From: Curtobacterium oceanosedimentum
Lineage (GTDB): Bacteria > Actinomycetota > Actinomycetes > Actinomycetales > Microbacteriaceae
DNA: 64,000 nt
NCBI RefSeq assembly: GCF_020297365.1
Contig: NZ_JAIXIG010000002.1
Span: forward strand, 1-64,000
Direction of reading: 5' to 3'
The position numbers and the translations under genes were made by a program. Below, piece by piece: positions 35,626 to 44,358 of this stretch (positions are counted from its first letter, which is position 1; each line of letters begins with the position of its first letter). Below the pieces are notes generated by a model. It was not told where the DNA came from. It saw nothing but the letters and a program-made list of their open reading frames with translations, and made no database searches.

Positions 35626-36885
35626 TCAGCCGGCCAGGAACGCGGCGACGGCCCCGTGCAGCGCCGCCAGGTCGTCGACGTGCACGAGCTCACGGATCGA
35701 GTGCATCGAGAGCAGCCCCACGCCGATGTCGATCGTCGGGATGCCGAGCCGGGTCGCCGCGATCGGGCCGATCGTCGAGCCGCCAGGGATGGTGTTCACG
35801 TTGACGAACGGCTGCCACGGCACCCCGGCCGTGTCGCAGGCCGCAGCCCAGACGGCCTCGCCCTTCGCCTCGGTCATGTAGCGCTGGTTCGCACTGATCT
35901 TCAGCAGCGGGCCGGCGCCGGGGCGCGGCCGGTTGGTCGGGTCGTGCTTCTCGGGCTGGTTCGGGTGCACCAGGTGCCCGGCGTCGCTCGACAGCAGCCA
36001 CGAAGCGCGGAACGCCCGCGCCGCCTCGGAGCGGGAGGCGCCGAGGCCCTCCTGCACGCGGCCGAGCACGTCCTCCAGGAACGGTCCACCGGCACCGGAG
36101 GGCGTGGACGAGCCGATCTCCTCGTGGTCGAACGCCGCGAACACCGGGATGTGGTCGCCGTCGGCGGGGGCGTCGACGATGCCGCGGAGTCCGGCGTGCA
36201 CGCTCGTCAGGTTGTCCATCCGACCGGACGCCAGGAACGCCGCGTCGATGCCGATCCGCGCCGGAGCCTGGGTGTCGGCGAGGAACAGGTCCCACGACAC
36301 CGCACCCTCGCCGAGTCGGGCGCGGAGCCAGGACACCACGTCCGTGCCGCCGGCGTCGCCGTCCACGCCGACGATCGGCAGCGTGTGACGCTGGCGGTCG
36401 ATCTCCTTGCCGTCGTTCACCCCGCGGTCCAGGTGGATGGCGAGGTTCGGGATCCGGGCGACGGCGTCGGTGCTGATCAGCCGCACGGAACCGTCGGCGT
36501 CGACGACCCGGCCGGCGATGCGGAGGTCGCGGTCGAACCAGGTCGACAGGAGCGCGCCGCCGTAGACCTCGACGTTCAGCTGCTCCCACCCGCCGGTGCG
36601 GACACCCGGGTTCGGCTTGATGCGGAACCCGGGGGAGTCGGTGTGGGCTCCGAGGATCCGGAACGGCGTCGTCGCCGTGGCACCGGACGGCAGTCGCCAT
36701 GCGATGACCGCACCGTCGCGGACCACCACGTACGCACCCGGCTCGGTCGGCCAGGCGTCGAGCTCGGACAGCTCGGTGAACCCGGCCCGCACGAGGCGGT
36801 CCCGGGCGACCGCTGCCGCGTGGAACGCGGTGGGCGACTCGGTGACGAACTGGGCGAACTCGGAGGCGATGGCGTCGACGGTCAC
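35626..36885 (-). CDS. M18 family aminopeptidase
   Basis: Dinuclear zinc aminopeptidase of the M18 (aspartyl aminopeptidase-like) family, a cytosolic exopeptidase removing acidic N-terminal residues in characterised members. Metal ligands are visible in GAHTDSPGFRIKP (His/Asp), SGRMDNLTSVHAGL (Asp), FDHEEIGSSTPSGAG (catalytic Glu pair) and the C-terminal VGLLSMHSIREL (His). 419 residues, full length; the start is GTG. Substrate specificity is by family only. Next upstream on the same strand is fbaA, separated by a terminator hairpin. Confidence 0.93.
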   Translation of the reverse strand: MTVDAIASEFAQFVTESPTAFHAAAVARDRLVRAGFTELSELDAWPTEPGAYVVVRDGAVIAWRLPSGATATTPFRILGAHTDSPGFRIKPNPGVRTGGWEQLNVEVYGGALLSTWFDRDLRIAGRVVDADGSVRLISTDAVARIPNLAIHLDRGVNDGKEIDRQRHTLPIVGVDGDAGGTDVVSWLRARLGEGAVSWDLFLADTQAPARIGIDAAFLASGRMDNLTSVHAGLRGIVDAPADGDHIPVFAAFDHEEIGSSTPSGAGGPFLEDVLGRVQEGLGASRSEAARAFRASWLLSSDAGHLVHPNQPEKHDPTNRPRPGAGPLLKISANQRYMTEAKGEAVWAAACDTAGVPWQPFVNVNTIPGGSTIGPIAATRLGIPTIDIGVGLLSMHSIRELVHVDDLAALHGAVAAFLAG

Positions 36886-36923
36886 CCGCCCATCGTGTCA
36901 CGCGGTCAGGGCGACCCGACGCA

Positions 36924-36956
36924 GAACGGGGCGCGTCCGTCGGACGCACCCCGTTC
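36924..36956 (-). terminator. Terminator hairpin after fbaA
   Basis: A 16-bp stem with one mismatch (36924-36939 with 36941-36956, arms starting GAACGGGG) lies 34 bp after the fbaA stop. It is unrelated in sequence to the GGACGGGAGGC family. Confidence 0.7.
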
Positions 36957-36990
36957 CTCCCGGCCGGTGGACCCGACCCGACGGACCTGC

Positions 36991-38019
36991 TCAGCCCTGG
37001 GTGTGACCAGCCGACCCGAGGACCTTCGCGGCCTCGCCGACACGGGCCGCCATGGCGGTCTCGGCGACCTTGCCCCAGGCGCGGGGGTCGTACTGCTTCT
37101 TGTTGCCGACCTCGCCGTCGATCTTCAGCACGCCCTCGTAGTTGCGGAACATCGAGTCGGCGATCGAGCGCGTGAACGCGTACTGCGTGTCCGTGTCGAT
37201 GTTCATCTTGATGACGCCGTTGCGGACGGCCTCGTGGATCTCGTCGTCGGTCGAGCCGGAGCCGCCGTGGAACACGAGGTCGAGCGGGTTCTCACCGGTG
37301 CCGTGCTTCGCCGCGACGGAGGCCTGGATCTCGCCGAGGAGCTCGGGGCGCAGCTTCACGTTGCCCGGCTTGTACACGCCGTGCACGTTGCCGAAGGTGA
37401 GTGCGGCGATCCAGCGGCCCTTGTCGCCCAGGCCGAGCGCGTCGACGACCTTCTCGACGTCGTTCGGGGTCGTGTAGAGCGCGTCGTTCGTGCCCTCGTG
37501 CTCGACGCCGTCCTCTTCGCCGCCGACGACGCCGATCTCGACCTCGAGGATCGCGTTGATGTTGCGCGTCTTCGACAGCATCGTCTTCGCGATCTCGATG
37601 TTCTCGTCGAGCGGCACGGCCGAGCCGTCCCACATGTGCGACTGGAAGATCGGGTTGCGACCGGCGCGGACCTCTTCCTCGCTGGCGGCGATGAGCGGCA
37701 GGACGAAGCCGTCGAGGGCGTCCTTCGGGCAGTGGTCGGTGTGCAGGGCGACCGTGATGTCGTAGTTCTTCGCGACCTCGTGGGCGAACTTCGCCATCGC
37801 GAGGGCACCCGCGGCGCGGTTCTTCACCGTGTGGCCGGCGAAGTAGTCGGCACCGCCCGTCGTGACCTGGAGGATGCCGTCCGAGCCGGCTTCCTGCAGA
37901 CCCTGGAGGACCGCGTTGATGGTCTGGGACGAGGACACGTTGACCGCGGGGTACGCGAACTTGCCCGCCTTCGCGCGTTCGATCATCTCGGCGTACTGTT
38001 CCGGCGTTGCGATGGGCAC
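36991..38019 (-). CDS. fbaA: Fructose-bisphosphate aldolase class II
   Basis: Zinc aldolase interconverting fructose-1,6-bisphosphate with dihydroxyacetone phosphate and glyceraldehyde-3-phosphate. Zinc-binding HTDHCPKD, the EVEIGVVGGEEDGVEHEG region (second ligand), and the phosphate-binding LVFHGGSGSTDDEIHEAV are all present. 342 residues, class IIA length. The ATG start has AAGGAGATCCAC upstream. Its neighbour glpX, transcribed divergently, encodes the opposing gluconeogenic phosphatase, so the locus covers both directions of hexose-bisphosphate metabolism. Confidence 0.97.
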   Translation of the reverse strand: MPIATPEQYAEMIERAKAGKFAYPAVNVSSSQTINAVLQGLQEAGSDGILQVTTGGADYFAGHTVKNRAAGALAMAKFAHEVAKNYDITVALHTDHCPKDALDGFVLPLIAASEEEVRAGRNPIFQSHMWDGSAVPLDENIEIAKTMLSKTRNINAILEVEIGVVGGEEDGVEHEGTNDALYTTPNDVEKVVDALGLGDKGRWIAALTFGNVHGVYKPGNVKLRPELLGEIQASVAAKHGTGENPLDLVFHGGSGSTDDEIHEAVRNGVIKMNIDTDTQYAFTRSIADSMFRNYEGVLKIDGEVGNKKQYDPRAWGKVAETAMAARVGEAAKVLGSAGHTQG

Positions 38020-38166
38020 GTGGATCTCCTTCGACTTCGATGGTGTCCCCGCCGATCGTAGTCAGAAGCTCTGGAGGCGCGGTGCGGTCCGGGCGGTTCG
38101 CTCACTCCCGGTGTGCACGTGCGTTCACGGGCCCCCGGTCGGGACCCCGGATCGGCCGCCGGTCGC

Positions 38167-38172
38167 TAGGCT
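38167..38172 (+). promoter_or_regulatory. -10 box of glpX (leaderless type)
   Basis: TAGGCT lies 6 nt before the GTG at 38179. Confidence 0.5.
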
Positions 38173-38178
38173 CGATCC

Positions 38179-39168
38179 GTGACTCCCACGACGGAAACCG
38201 GCTCCCTGTTCCTCCAGCCCGACCGCAACCTCGCGCTCGAGCTCGTGCGTGCGACGGAGGCCGCGGCGATCCGTGCGCAGCCGTGGGTCGGCCGTGGTGA
38301 GAAGAACCTCGCCGACGGCGCCGCGGTGGACGCGATGCGCAAGTTCCTCGGCACGGTGAACTTCGACGGCGTCGTGGTGATCGGTGAGGGCGAGAAGGAC
38401 AACGCCCCGATGCTCTACAACGGCGAGCACGTCGGCAACGGGCACGGCCCGGCCTGCGACATCGCGGTCGACCCGATCGACGGCACCTCGCTGACCGCCG
38501 CCGGCCGCCAGAACGCCATCTCCGTGATGGCCGTCTCGGACCGCGGCTCGATGTACGACCCGTCTGCCGTGTTCTACATGGACAAGATCGCTGCCGGCCC
38601 CGAGGGTCGCGGTGTCCTGGACCTCGAGAAGCCGATCGGTGACAACATCCGCGCGCTGGCGAAGGCCAAGGGCAAGGACCTCGAGGACATGGTCGTCGCC
38701 GTGCTCGACCGTCCCCGCCACGACGAGCTGATCCGCGCCATCCGTGCGACCGGTGCCGGCACGCGCCTGCTGCTCGACGGCGACGTCGCCGGTGGCATCG
38801 CCGCCGCCCTGCCCGGCTCGACCATCGACATGTGCGTCGGTGTCGGCGGCACCCCGGAGGGCATCATCACGGCGTGCGCGATCAAGGCGCTCGGCGGCGT
38901 GATCCTCGGCAAGTTGCAGCCGAAGGACGACGAGGAGCGCGAGCGCGCGATCGCCGCTGGCCACGACCTGGACAAGGTCCTCGACCAGGACGACCTGGTC
39001 ACCGGCGACAACACATTCTTCGTCGCCACCGGTGTCACCGACGGCGTCCTGGTCGACGGGGTCCGTCGTTCGCGCGGTGTCATCCACACCGACTCGCTCG
39101 TGCTCCGCTCGCGCTCGAACACGATCCGCCGGATCCAGGCGGACCACCGTGCGGAGAAGTGGTTCTAG
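38179..39168 (+). CDS. glpX: Fructose-1,6-bisphosphatase class II
   Basis: GlpX-type phosphatase hydrolysing fructose-1,6-bisphosphate in gluconeogenesis, usually the only FBPase of actinobacteria. Signatures are [15 protein letters not shown], the metal site [17 protein letters not shown], and [20 protein letters not shown]. 329 residues; GTG start directly after a -10 box. It is divergent from fbaA. In mycobacteria and related genomes glpX lies next to DUF4245, so it appears relocated here. Confidence 0.96.
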   Translation: MTPTTETGSLFLQPDRNLALELVRATEAAAIRAQPWVGRGEKNLADGAAVDAMRKFLGTVNFDGVVVIGEGEKDNAPMLYNGEHVGNGHGPACDIAVDPIDGTSLTAAGRQNAISVMAVSDRGSMYDPSAVFYMDKIAAGPEGRGVLDLEKPIGDNIRALAKAKGKDLEDMVVAVLDRPRHDELIRAIRATGAGTRLLLDGDVAGGIAAALPGSTIDMCVGVGGTPEGIITACAIKALGGVILGKLQPKDDEERERAIAAGHDLDKVLDQDDLVTGDNTFFVATGVTDGVLVDGVRRSRGVIHTDSLVLRSRSNTIRRIQADHRAEKWF

Positions 39169-39210
39169 GCCGGACGTTCTTCCGCAGTTCGCTTCGCGCC
39201 CCCTGACAGT

Positions 39211-39240
39211 CGTCGCGCCCCCGCACTCCGGGGCGCGACG
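39211..39240. terminator. Terminator hairpin between glpX and rmuC
   Basis: An 11-bp stem CGTCGCGCCCC / GGGGCGCGACG has an 8-nt loop. A third complementary arm (GGGGGCGCGAC near 39249) could form an alternative pair. It lies between convergent genes. Confidence 0.65.
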
Positions 39241-39304
39241 CCCGCACGGGGGCGCGACTCGTTGCGGGGCTCGGGCGGTGGGAGCGGGCAGGACGAGGGA
39301 GCAG

Positions 39305-40567
39305 TCAGTCCTCGTCGACCGCGCCGACGAGCTCCGGCGCCGTCAGCAACCGCGGCTCGTCCTCGATGGACGCCGGGTCCGCGATGACCTTCGACTCGTC
39401 GAGCAGCGACAACCGTCGGGCACTCGGCAGGACCTGTCGTTCGAGCGACCCCACGAACCGGTTGTAGTCGACCACCGAACCGCGGATCGAGCGGCCGAGC
39501 TTGTCGACGTGCCCGGCCATCGTCGAGAGCCGGCCGTACAGCTCACGGGAGACCCGGAAGAGCTCGTGCGCCTCCTGCGACACGACGTCCTGCTGCCACG
39601 AGAACGCCACCGTCTTGAGCACCGACCACAGGGTCACGGGTGAAGCGAGCGCGATGCGTTTGCGGAAGGCGTGGTCGAGCAGACCGGGGTCGGCGGCGAG
39701 GGCGCTCGACACGAGCGACTCGGACGGGATGAACGCGACGGTGAGCTCGGGGGATGCGTCGTACCCGGTCCAGTACTCGCGGGCGGCCAGGGCGTCGACG
39801 TGCGCGCGGAGCGCCTTGACGTGCTGCGCGATGAGCTGGTCACGGCGCGCACCCTCGGCACCGGTCGCGGTCGCGGGGATCTCGGCCGCCTGCAGGTAGG
39901 CACTGAACGGCACCTTGGCGTCGACGGCGATGGTCTTGCCGCCGGGCAGGTGCACGACCATGTCGGGGCGCGCGGTGCCGACGGCGGTCGTGACGGAGGA
40001 CTGCACGTCGAAGTCGACCCGCTCCAGCAGGCCGGCGGCCTCGACCACGTTGCGCAGCTGGGTCTCGCCCCAGACCCCGCGCGTGCTGTTCGACGACAGG
40101 GCACTCGCCAGGGTGTCCGCGGTGGCGCGGAGGCGTTCCTCGGACTCGGCGGCCGAGCGCAGCTGGGCGGACAGCGCGCCGTACTGCTCGCTGCGCGACT
40201 GTTCGAGCTCGGCGATCTTCGTGCGCATGACGTCGAGGGTCTGCGCCACCGGGCTCAGCGCGGAGAGCACCTTCGACTCGTTCTGGTTCCGGGCGGCGTC
40301 GACGCCGTGCATCCGTTGCACCAGGTGCTCGAGCTCGGCGGACCGACGCTCGAGCGAGTCGACCTGCCGGCGGTACTGGGCGTCCTGCGCGTCGAGGCGC
40401 TCCTCGGCGTCGTGGCGCGCGGCCTCGAGCTGCCCGCGCAGCGCCTCGGCGGTCGCACGGGCCGAGGCGGCGTCGACGCCAGCGCGCGAGCGGGCGAGCG
40501 ACCAGGCGACGACCGCCCCGACGGCGACGCCGATCAGGAGACCGATGACCAGGGCGAGGATCTGCAT
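39305..40567 (-). CDS. rmuC: DNA recombination protein RmuC
   Basis: RmuC family protein, linked in E. coli to limiting inversions at short inverted repeats; it has a predicted nuclease-like fold. The 420-residue protein has an N-terminal membrane anchor (ALVIGLLIGVAVGAVVAWSL), a coiled coil (about residues 30-150), and the RmuC domain with WGETQLRNVVEAAGLLERVDF, PGGKTIAVDAKVPF and AFSWQQDVVSQEAHELF. ATG 40567 is the only sensible start, because the open frame upstream is a shadow of other genes. Confidence 0.93.
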   Translation of the reverse strand: MQILALVIGLLIGVAVGAVVAWSLARSRAGVDAASARATAEALRGQLEAARHDAEERLDAQDAQYRRQVDSLERRSAELEHLVQRMHGVDAARNQNESKVLSALSPVAQTLDVMRTKIAELEQSRSEQYGALSAQLRSAAESEERLRATADTLASALSSNSTRGVWGETQLRNVVEAAGLLERVDFDVQSSVTTAVGTARPDMVVHLPGGKTIAVDAKVPFSAYLQAAEIPATATGAEGARRDQLIAQHVKALRAHVDALAAREYWTGYDASPELTVAFIPSESLVSSALAADPGLLDHAFRKRIALASPVTLWSVLKTVAFSWQQDVVSQEAHELFRVSRELYGRLSTMAGHVDKLGRSIRGSVVDYNRFVGSLERQVLPSARRLSLLDESKVIADPASIEDEPRLLTAPELVGAVDED

Positions 40568-40626
40568 GACGTGACCTTGGCAGACCCCACCGACACCGCG
40601 CCTCCCGGCTGCTCGTCCAGCCGACG

Positions 40627-41292
40627 TCAGTCGGCGAAGACCATGGGCCGGTTGGACAGCCGCGGCTGGTTCGCGGCCCGCGGCTTGTCGGCGCGCACCC
40701 GTACCGGCGCGATCGTCACTCGGGTGACCGCCCCGAGCGCCTCGACCGTCTCGACCCCGTGGTGCCCGGCGGCGTGCACGACGATCGCGGCACAGGCCTC
40801 GGCGTCGGCAGCGGCGTCGTGGTGCTGAAAGCCCTCGAACCCGGCGGCCATCGCGGCGACCGGCAGGCGGTAGGAGTCGAGCGTGTAGGTCTTTCGGGCA
40901 ACGGCCAGGGAGCACAGCGAGTGGTGCTCGGCCAGGTCGATGCCCGTCGCGGAGCACCCGCCGGCGATGACCCCCATGTCGAAGCGGGCGTTGTGCGCCA
41001 CCAGCACGTCGCCCTCCGCGAAGGCGACCAGGTCGGGGTACTGCTGCTCCCACGTCTTGGCGTGCGTGACGTCCTCGGCGACGATCCCGTGGATGCGCGT
41101 GTTCCACTCGAGGAAGGCGTCGTGGCCGAGCGGCGGGCGGATGAACCACGAGGCCCGGTCGACGACCCGTCCGGCGCGGACCTTCACGAGTCCGACGGAG
41201 CACGCACTGGCGGGCGAGCTGTTGGCGGTCTCGAAGTCGATCGCGGTGAAGTTCAACGGCACGCTCTCGATCGTCGCACGCGGTGCCGACAT
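40627..41292 (-). CDS. DnaQ-like 3'-5' exonuclease (DEDDh)
   Basis: 221-residue exonuclease of the DnaQ/RNase T superfamily. DEDDh residues are visible: the Asp/Glu pair in FTAIDFETANSS, the second Asp in VAHNARFDMGVI, and the final His/Asp in FQHHDAAADAEA. Standalone members of this actinobacterial group trim DNA or RNA 3' ends; whether it is a polymerase epsilon-like subunit is unknown. ATG 41292 is used; a GTG nine codons inside (before PLNFTAIDFE) is an equally plausible start. The last 40 residues are a variable Arg/Pro-rich tail. It is divergent from the next gene. Confidence 0.88.
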   Translation of the reverse strand: MSAPRATIESVPLNFTAIDFETANSSPASACSVGLVKVRAGRVVDRASWFIRPPLGHDAFLEWNTRIHGIVAEDVTHAKTWEQQYPDLVAFAEGDVLVAHNARFDMGVIAGGCSATGIDLAEHHSLCSLAVARKTYTLDSYRLPVAAMAAGFEGFQHHDAAADAEACAAIVVHAAGHHGVETVEALGAVTRVTIAPVRVRADKPRAANQPRLSNRPMVFAD

Positions 41293-41322
41293 CGTCGGAA
41301 CGCCCGCTCGGCGTTGCGGCCC

Positions 41323-41328
41323 TACTGT
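41323..41328 (+). promoter_or_regulatory. -10 box (leaderless type)
   Basis: TACTGT lies 6 nt before the ATG at 41335. Confidence 0.45.
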
Positions 41329-41334
41329 GGGGCG

Positions 41335-41892
41335 ATGGGGACCGACGCCGATGATCGCCCGCTCGTGCTGGTGCTGGCCGGAGCGGGGTACGGGCAGCAG
41401 GCACCACTGCTGTGGTGGTCGCGCCAGATCGCCGTCTCGAGCGGGTGCGATGTCGTCGCTCCTGCCTGGTCCGTCGACGAGGCCGCCGCTGCCGAACCGG
41501 TGTCGTTCGTCGAGGCCGCGGTGGGCTCGGCACTCGGCGATCGTCTGCCCGACCTGGTCGTCGCGAAGTCGTTCGGGTGCTTCGCCCTGCCCTGGGCGAT
41601 CCGCCACGAGGTCCCCGGGGTCTGGCTGACGCCGGTCCTCACCCACGATGACGTCGCCACGGCGCTCGCAGCTGCGACCGACGCGCACGACGCGATCGGG
41701 GGTGGTGAGGACCGGCTGTGGCGGCCGGGACGGGCGTCGGGGACGGCTGCGCGCCTCCAGACCGTCGCCGGAGCCGACCACACGCTGCAGGTCCCGGGGG
41801 ACTGGCGGAGGTCGCAGCAGCTGCACGCGGACGTCCTCGACGTCGTGGAGCGCCGCATCGCTGCCCTTCGCCCGGCAGCGACGACGGACTAG
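41335..41892 (+). CDS. Small alpha/beta-hydrolase-like protein
   Basis: Unassigned 185-residue protein with an alpha/beta-hydrolase layout: a first strand and oxyanion-type loop (LVLVLAGAGYGQQAPLLWW), a nucleophile elbow candidate in VVAKSFGCFALP (Ser in K-S-F-G), and a final His in VAGADHTLQVPGDW. The lid is minimal. The elbow lacks the first Gly of G-x-S-x-G, as in some Dienelactone/KANL3-like relatives, so activity is unproven. The ATG directly follows a -10 box. Its stop codon overlaps the -10 box of the next small gene. Confidence 0.72.
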   Translation: MGTDADDRPLVLVLAGAGYGQQAPLLWWSRQIAVSSGCDVVAPAWSVDEAAAAEPVSFVEAAVGSALGDRLPDLVVAKSFGCFALPWAIRHEVPGVWLTPVLTHDDVATALAAATDAHDAIGGGEDRLWRPGRASGTAARLQTVAGADHTLQVPGDWRRSQQLHADVLDVVERRIAALRPAATTD

Positions 41893-41895
41893 CCT
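41890..41895 (+). promoter_or_regulatory. -10 box overlapping a stop codon (leaderless type)
   Basis: TAGCCT, whose TAG is the stop of the upstream hydrolase-like gene, lies 6 nt before the ATG at 41902. Confidence 0.4.
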
Positions 41896-41901
41896 CGGCA
41901 C

Positions 41902-42111
41902 ATGAGGGAACCGCAGGACATGGACGAGCTGCTGGCACAGGCCGATCCCGTCGACGCAGCGCCGCACACCGCCCGACGGGCGGTCGGGCTGGCGACCGCG
42001 CTCCTCGCGTCCGGCGCAGCCGTCGCGATCGCGCTGACCGGGTCGGCCCACGGCCTCCTGGTCGCGGTCCTGTGGTTGGCCACGCTGGGCGGGTCGCGTC
42101 CGCTGTTCTGA
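41902..42111 (+). CDS. Small two-helix membrane protein
   Basis: Unrecognised 69-residue protein. An acidic N-terminus (REPQDMDELLAQADPVDA) precedes two hydrophobic segments (about 29-46 and 50-66). It starts 9 bp after the upstream stop, with its own possible -10 box. A half copy of the GGGAGGC-family repeat (GGACTGGAGGCACGG near 42118) lies between it and ychF. Composition and codon use match native genes, which supports it being real. Confidence 0.6.
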   Translation: MREPQDMDELLAQADPVDAAPHTARRAVGLATALLASGAAVAIALTGSAHGLLVAVLWLATLGGSRPLF

Positions 42112-42156
42112 CGGACGGACTGGAGGCACGGGTCGGCTCCGGCGTGCGGCCGCCGG

Positions 42157-42162
42157 TAGGCT
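42157..42162 (+). promoter_or_regulatory. -10 box of ychF (leaderless type)
   Basis: TAGGCT lies 8 nt before the GTG at 42171. Confidence 0.45.
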
Positions 42163-42170
42163 GTGCTCCC

Positions 42171-43244
42171 GTGGCTCTCACCATCGGAATCGTCGGTCTC
42201 CCGAACGTCGGCAAGTCGACCCTGTTCAACGCCCTGACCAAGAACCAGGTCCTCGCCGCGAACTACCCGTTCGCGACGATCGAGCCGAACGTCGGGGTGG
42301 TGAACCTGCCCGACTCGCGGCTCGACGAGCTCGCAGAGCTCTTCCACTCCGAGAAGACCGTGCCGGCGCCGGTGTCGTTCGTCGACATCGCGGGCATCGT
42401 CAAGGGCGCGAGTGAGGGCGAGGGGCTCGGCAACAAGTTCCTCGCGAACATCCGCGAGGCCGACGCCATCGCGCAGGTCGTCCGCGGCTTCACCGATGAC
42501 GACGTCGTGCACGTGGCGAACAAGGTCTCGCCGAAGGACGACCTCGAGGTCATCAACACCGAGCTGATCCTCGCCGACATGGAGACCATCGACAAGGCGC
42601 TCCCGCGGTACGAGAAGATGCTCAAGCTGAAGCAGGCCGAGCCGATCGTGCTCGAGACCGCTCGCGAGGCCCGTGCCGCACTCGAGCAGGGCACGCTGCT
42701 GTCGGCCACCTCGATCGACCTGTCGCCGATCGCCGAGCTCGGGCTCCTGTCCGCCAAGCCGTTCATCTTCGTCTTCAACGTCGACGAGGCGATCCTGACC
42801 GACAATGCCCGCAAGGCCGAGCTCGCCGCGCTCGTCGCCCCGGCGAAGGCGGTGTTCCTCGACGCCCAGGTCGAGTCGGAACTCATCGACCTCGACCCGG
42901 CCGACGCCGCGGAGCTGCTCGAGTCGACCGGCCAGACCGAGTCGGGACTCGACCAGCTCGCGCGCATCGGGTTCGACACCCTCGGGCTGCAGACCTACCT
43001 GACGGCCGGTCCGAAGGAAGCCCGCGCGTGGACGATCGGCAAGGGGTGGAAGGCTCCCCAGGCCGCCGGCGTCATCCACACCGACTTCGAGAAGGGCTTC
43101 ATCAAGGCCGAGGTCATCTCGTTCGAGGACCTGGTGGAGACCGGTTCCATAGCCGAGGCCCGCGCTGCCGGCAAGGCCCGCATCGAGGGCAAGGACTACG
43201 TCATGCAGGACGGCGACGTGGTGGAGTTCCGCTTCAACAACTAG
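42171..43244 (+). CDS. ychF: Redox-regulated ATPase YchF (OBG family)
   Basis: Conserved ribosome-associated P-loop protein of the OBG family that prefers ATP to GTP. G1 is GIVGLPNVGKSTLFNALT and G3 is FVDIAGIVKGASEGEGLG. The usual NKxD is replaced by NVDE (FVFNVDEA), the known basis of ATP preference. The C-terminal TGS-like domain ends with EVISFEDLVETGS and KDYVMQDGDVVEFRFNN. 357 residues, full length. The stop codon lies inside the left CTAGGTGG repeat that bounds the low-GC island, so an insertion there would restore or preserve the ychF end. Confidence 0.97.
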   Translation: MALTIGIVGLPNVGKSTLFNALTKNQVLAANYPFATIEPNVGVVNLPDSRLDELAELFHSEKTVPAPVSFVDIAGIVKGASEGEGLGNKFLANIREADAIAQVVRGFTDDDVVHVANKVSPKDDLEVINTELILADMETIDKALPRYEKMLKLKQAEPIVLETAREARAALEQGTLLSATSIDLSPIAELGLLSAKPFIFVFNVDEAILTDNARKAELAALVAPAKAVFLDAQVESELIDLDPADAAELLESTGQTESGLDQLARIGFDTLGLQTYLTAGPKEARAWTIGKGWKAPQAAGVIHTDFEKGFIKAEVISFEDLVETGSIAEARAAGKARIEGKDYVMQDGDVVEFRFNN

Positions 43245-43248
43245 GTGG
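43241..43248. repeat. Left boundary repeat of the low-GC island
   Basis: CTAGGTGG occurs here, overlapping the ychF stop codon, and again at 46583-46590 at the other edge of the low-GC block. Both are preceded by CA plus a purine. This may be an insertion-site or attachment repeat; 8 bp alone is weak evidence. Confidence 0.35.
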
Positions 43249-43337
43249 TCGTGCTGCGGCGGAGTGGTGAAGTACCGGTTTCGTGAGCCGGCACGACGAG
43301 TTCATGAGAAGGGCTCGCCATCGCGGACTCCAACCGG

Positions 43338-43343
43338 TAACGT
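43338..43343 (+). promoter_or_regulatory. -10 box of the island operon (leaderless type)
   Basis: TAACGT lies 6 nt before the GTG at 43350. No clear -35 was found. The island thus uses the same start architecture as the host genes. Confidence 0.45.
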
Positions 43344-43349
43344 GGCATT

Positions 43350-44357
43350 GTGAGCTTGCGCGGAAGCAGATTTGTAGTCGTGGGCGGCGACGTTCCAAGG
43401 ACCTTCCGTCATGCGGACTTGGCGCTGAAGCAACTGGCACGTACCGTCAGCGGCGGGCTAATTGTCATAAATAGCAGCAGTGGGGTCGCGTCTCGCTCTT
43501 CTGATCACGACGCGGGACGTGCTGAATTCGATTGGGTTCGCCTCGAGCTAGGCCTGACCGATGAAAAAGTTGACCAGTTGTACATTCCAATTCCAGGATT
43601 GCAGACGGATCACGGGGAGCCTGGGCTGGGCATGGTCCGCTTCACGAAGAGTGCGAACCTCATCGGTATGCACCTCACAGCTGACTCAGTGGATTCCATT
43701 TCTGTTTGGCCAGCTGAGCTCGTTCCAGTGTCAGAAACATCCATATTTTCTATCGCTTTGCGAATCGGCCGCGATTCAGTCGACTTCTCCGCAGTCCACT
43801 CGGCACTCGTCGAGGAACTCGAGCAGATCGTGGAGATGCAAGCCGCTCTTGAGCAGCAGTCGCTGTACAGAGAACTGTCAGGGCAGGTTGCTGAAAGCAG
43901 CGACGAACGATTGGATATCACGCTTCTGCGTGTGATCGCAACGCGCAATCGCTATTCGCAGTTGCTGTCACTTCTGTACGCTTATCGGCCGATCTCTCCT
44001 CGGATAGAGTCCGCGATACGCCAAACGCTTGCCGACCTCGACGCCCTAATCGGTAGCCAGTCTGCATTCCTTCTTTCGCGCTTGCACCGCGCCGCAGCAT
44101 TATCGGGGGCGAAGGAGGCAGAGTTGGCTTCGAAGGCGCAAGCGGCCGAAACGCGATTAGCGCGTGTCGTTTCTGCCCTCGTTCTGCCTACGTTGTGGTT
44201 GTCCTTTCTAGGAACGAATGTACTGCCCACGAATCTGCTCGGTGTCGCCATACCTGGCGAGATAGCGACTGGCTTTGCGCTAGGAGGGACGTTGCTTTCT
44301 GGAGTCGCGGGGTGGTTCGCGGTTGGATGGGTTTTCCGAGGAATCAAGGTGAGATGA
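43350..44357 (+). CDS. CorA-like two-TM membrane protein of a putative defence cassette
   Basis: 335-residue protein in clearly lower-GC DNA. It has the CorA ion-channel layout without close sequence identity: an N-terminal alpha/beta domain (1-145), long helices (146-270, first part VEELEQIVEMQAALEQQS), then two closely spaced TM helices (about 272-290 and 305-329). The TM1 exit reads VLPTLWLSFLGTNVLP, where Mg2+ channels carry G-M-N; here it is G-T-N. TTA codons occur at residues 251 and 270. Its stop is one base before the start of the ATPase gene, so the two are translated together. I infer a membrane effector (pore or ion channel) controlled by the partner. A divergent metal transporter is the alternative, but the partner argues against it. 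Confidence 0.75.
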   Translation: MSLRGSRFVVVGGDVPRTFRHADLALKQLARTVSGGLIVINSSSGVASRSSDHDAGRAEFDWVRLELGLTDEKVDQLYIPIPGLQTDHGEPGLGMVRFTKSANLIGMHLTADSVDSISVWPAELVPVSETSIFSIALRIGRDSVDFSAVHSALVEELEQIVEMQAALEQQSLYRELSGQVAESSDERLDITLLRVIATRNRYSQLLSLLYAYRPISPRIESAIRQTLADLDALIGSQSAFLLSRLHRAAALSGAKEAELASKAQAAETRLARVVSALVLPTLWLSFLGTNVLPTNLLGVAIPGEIATGFALGGTLLSGVAGWFAVGWVFRGIKVR

Positions 44358-44358
44358 A

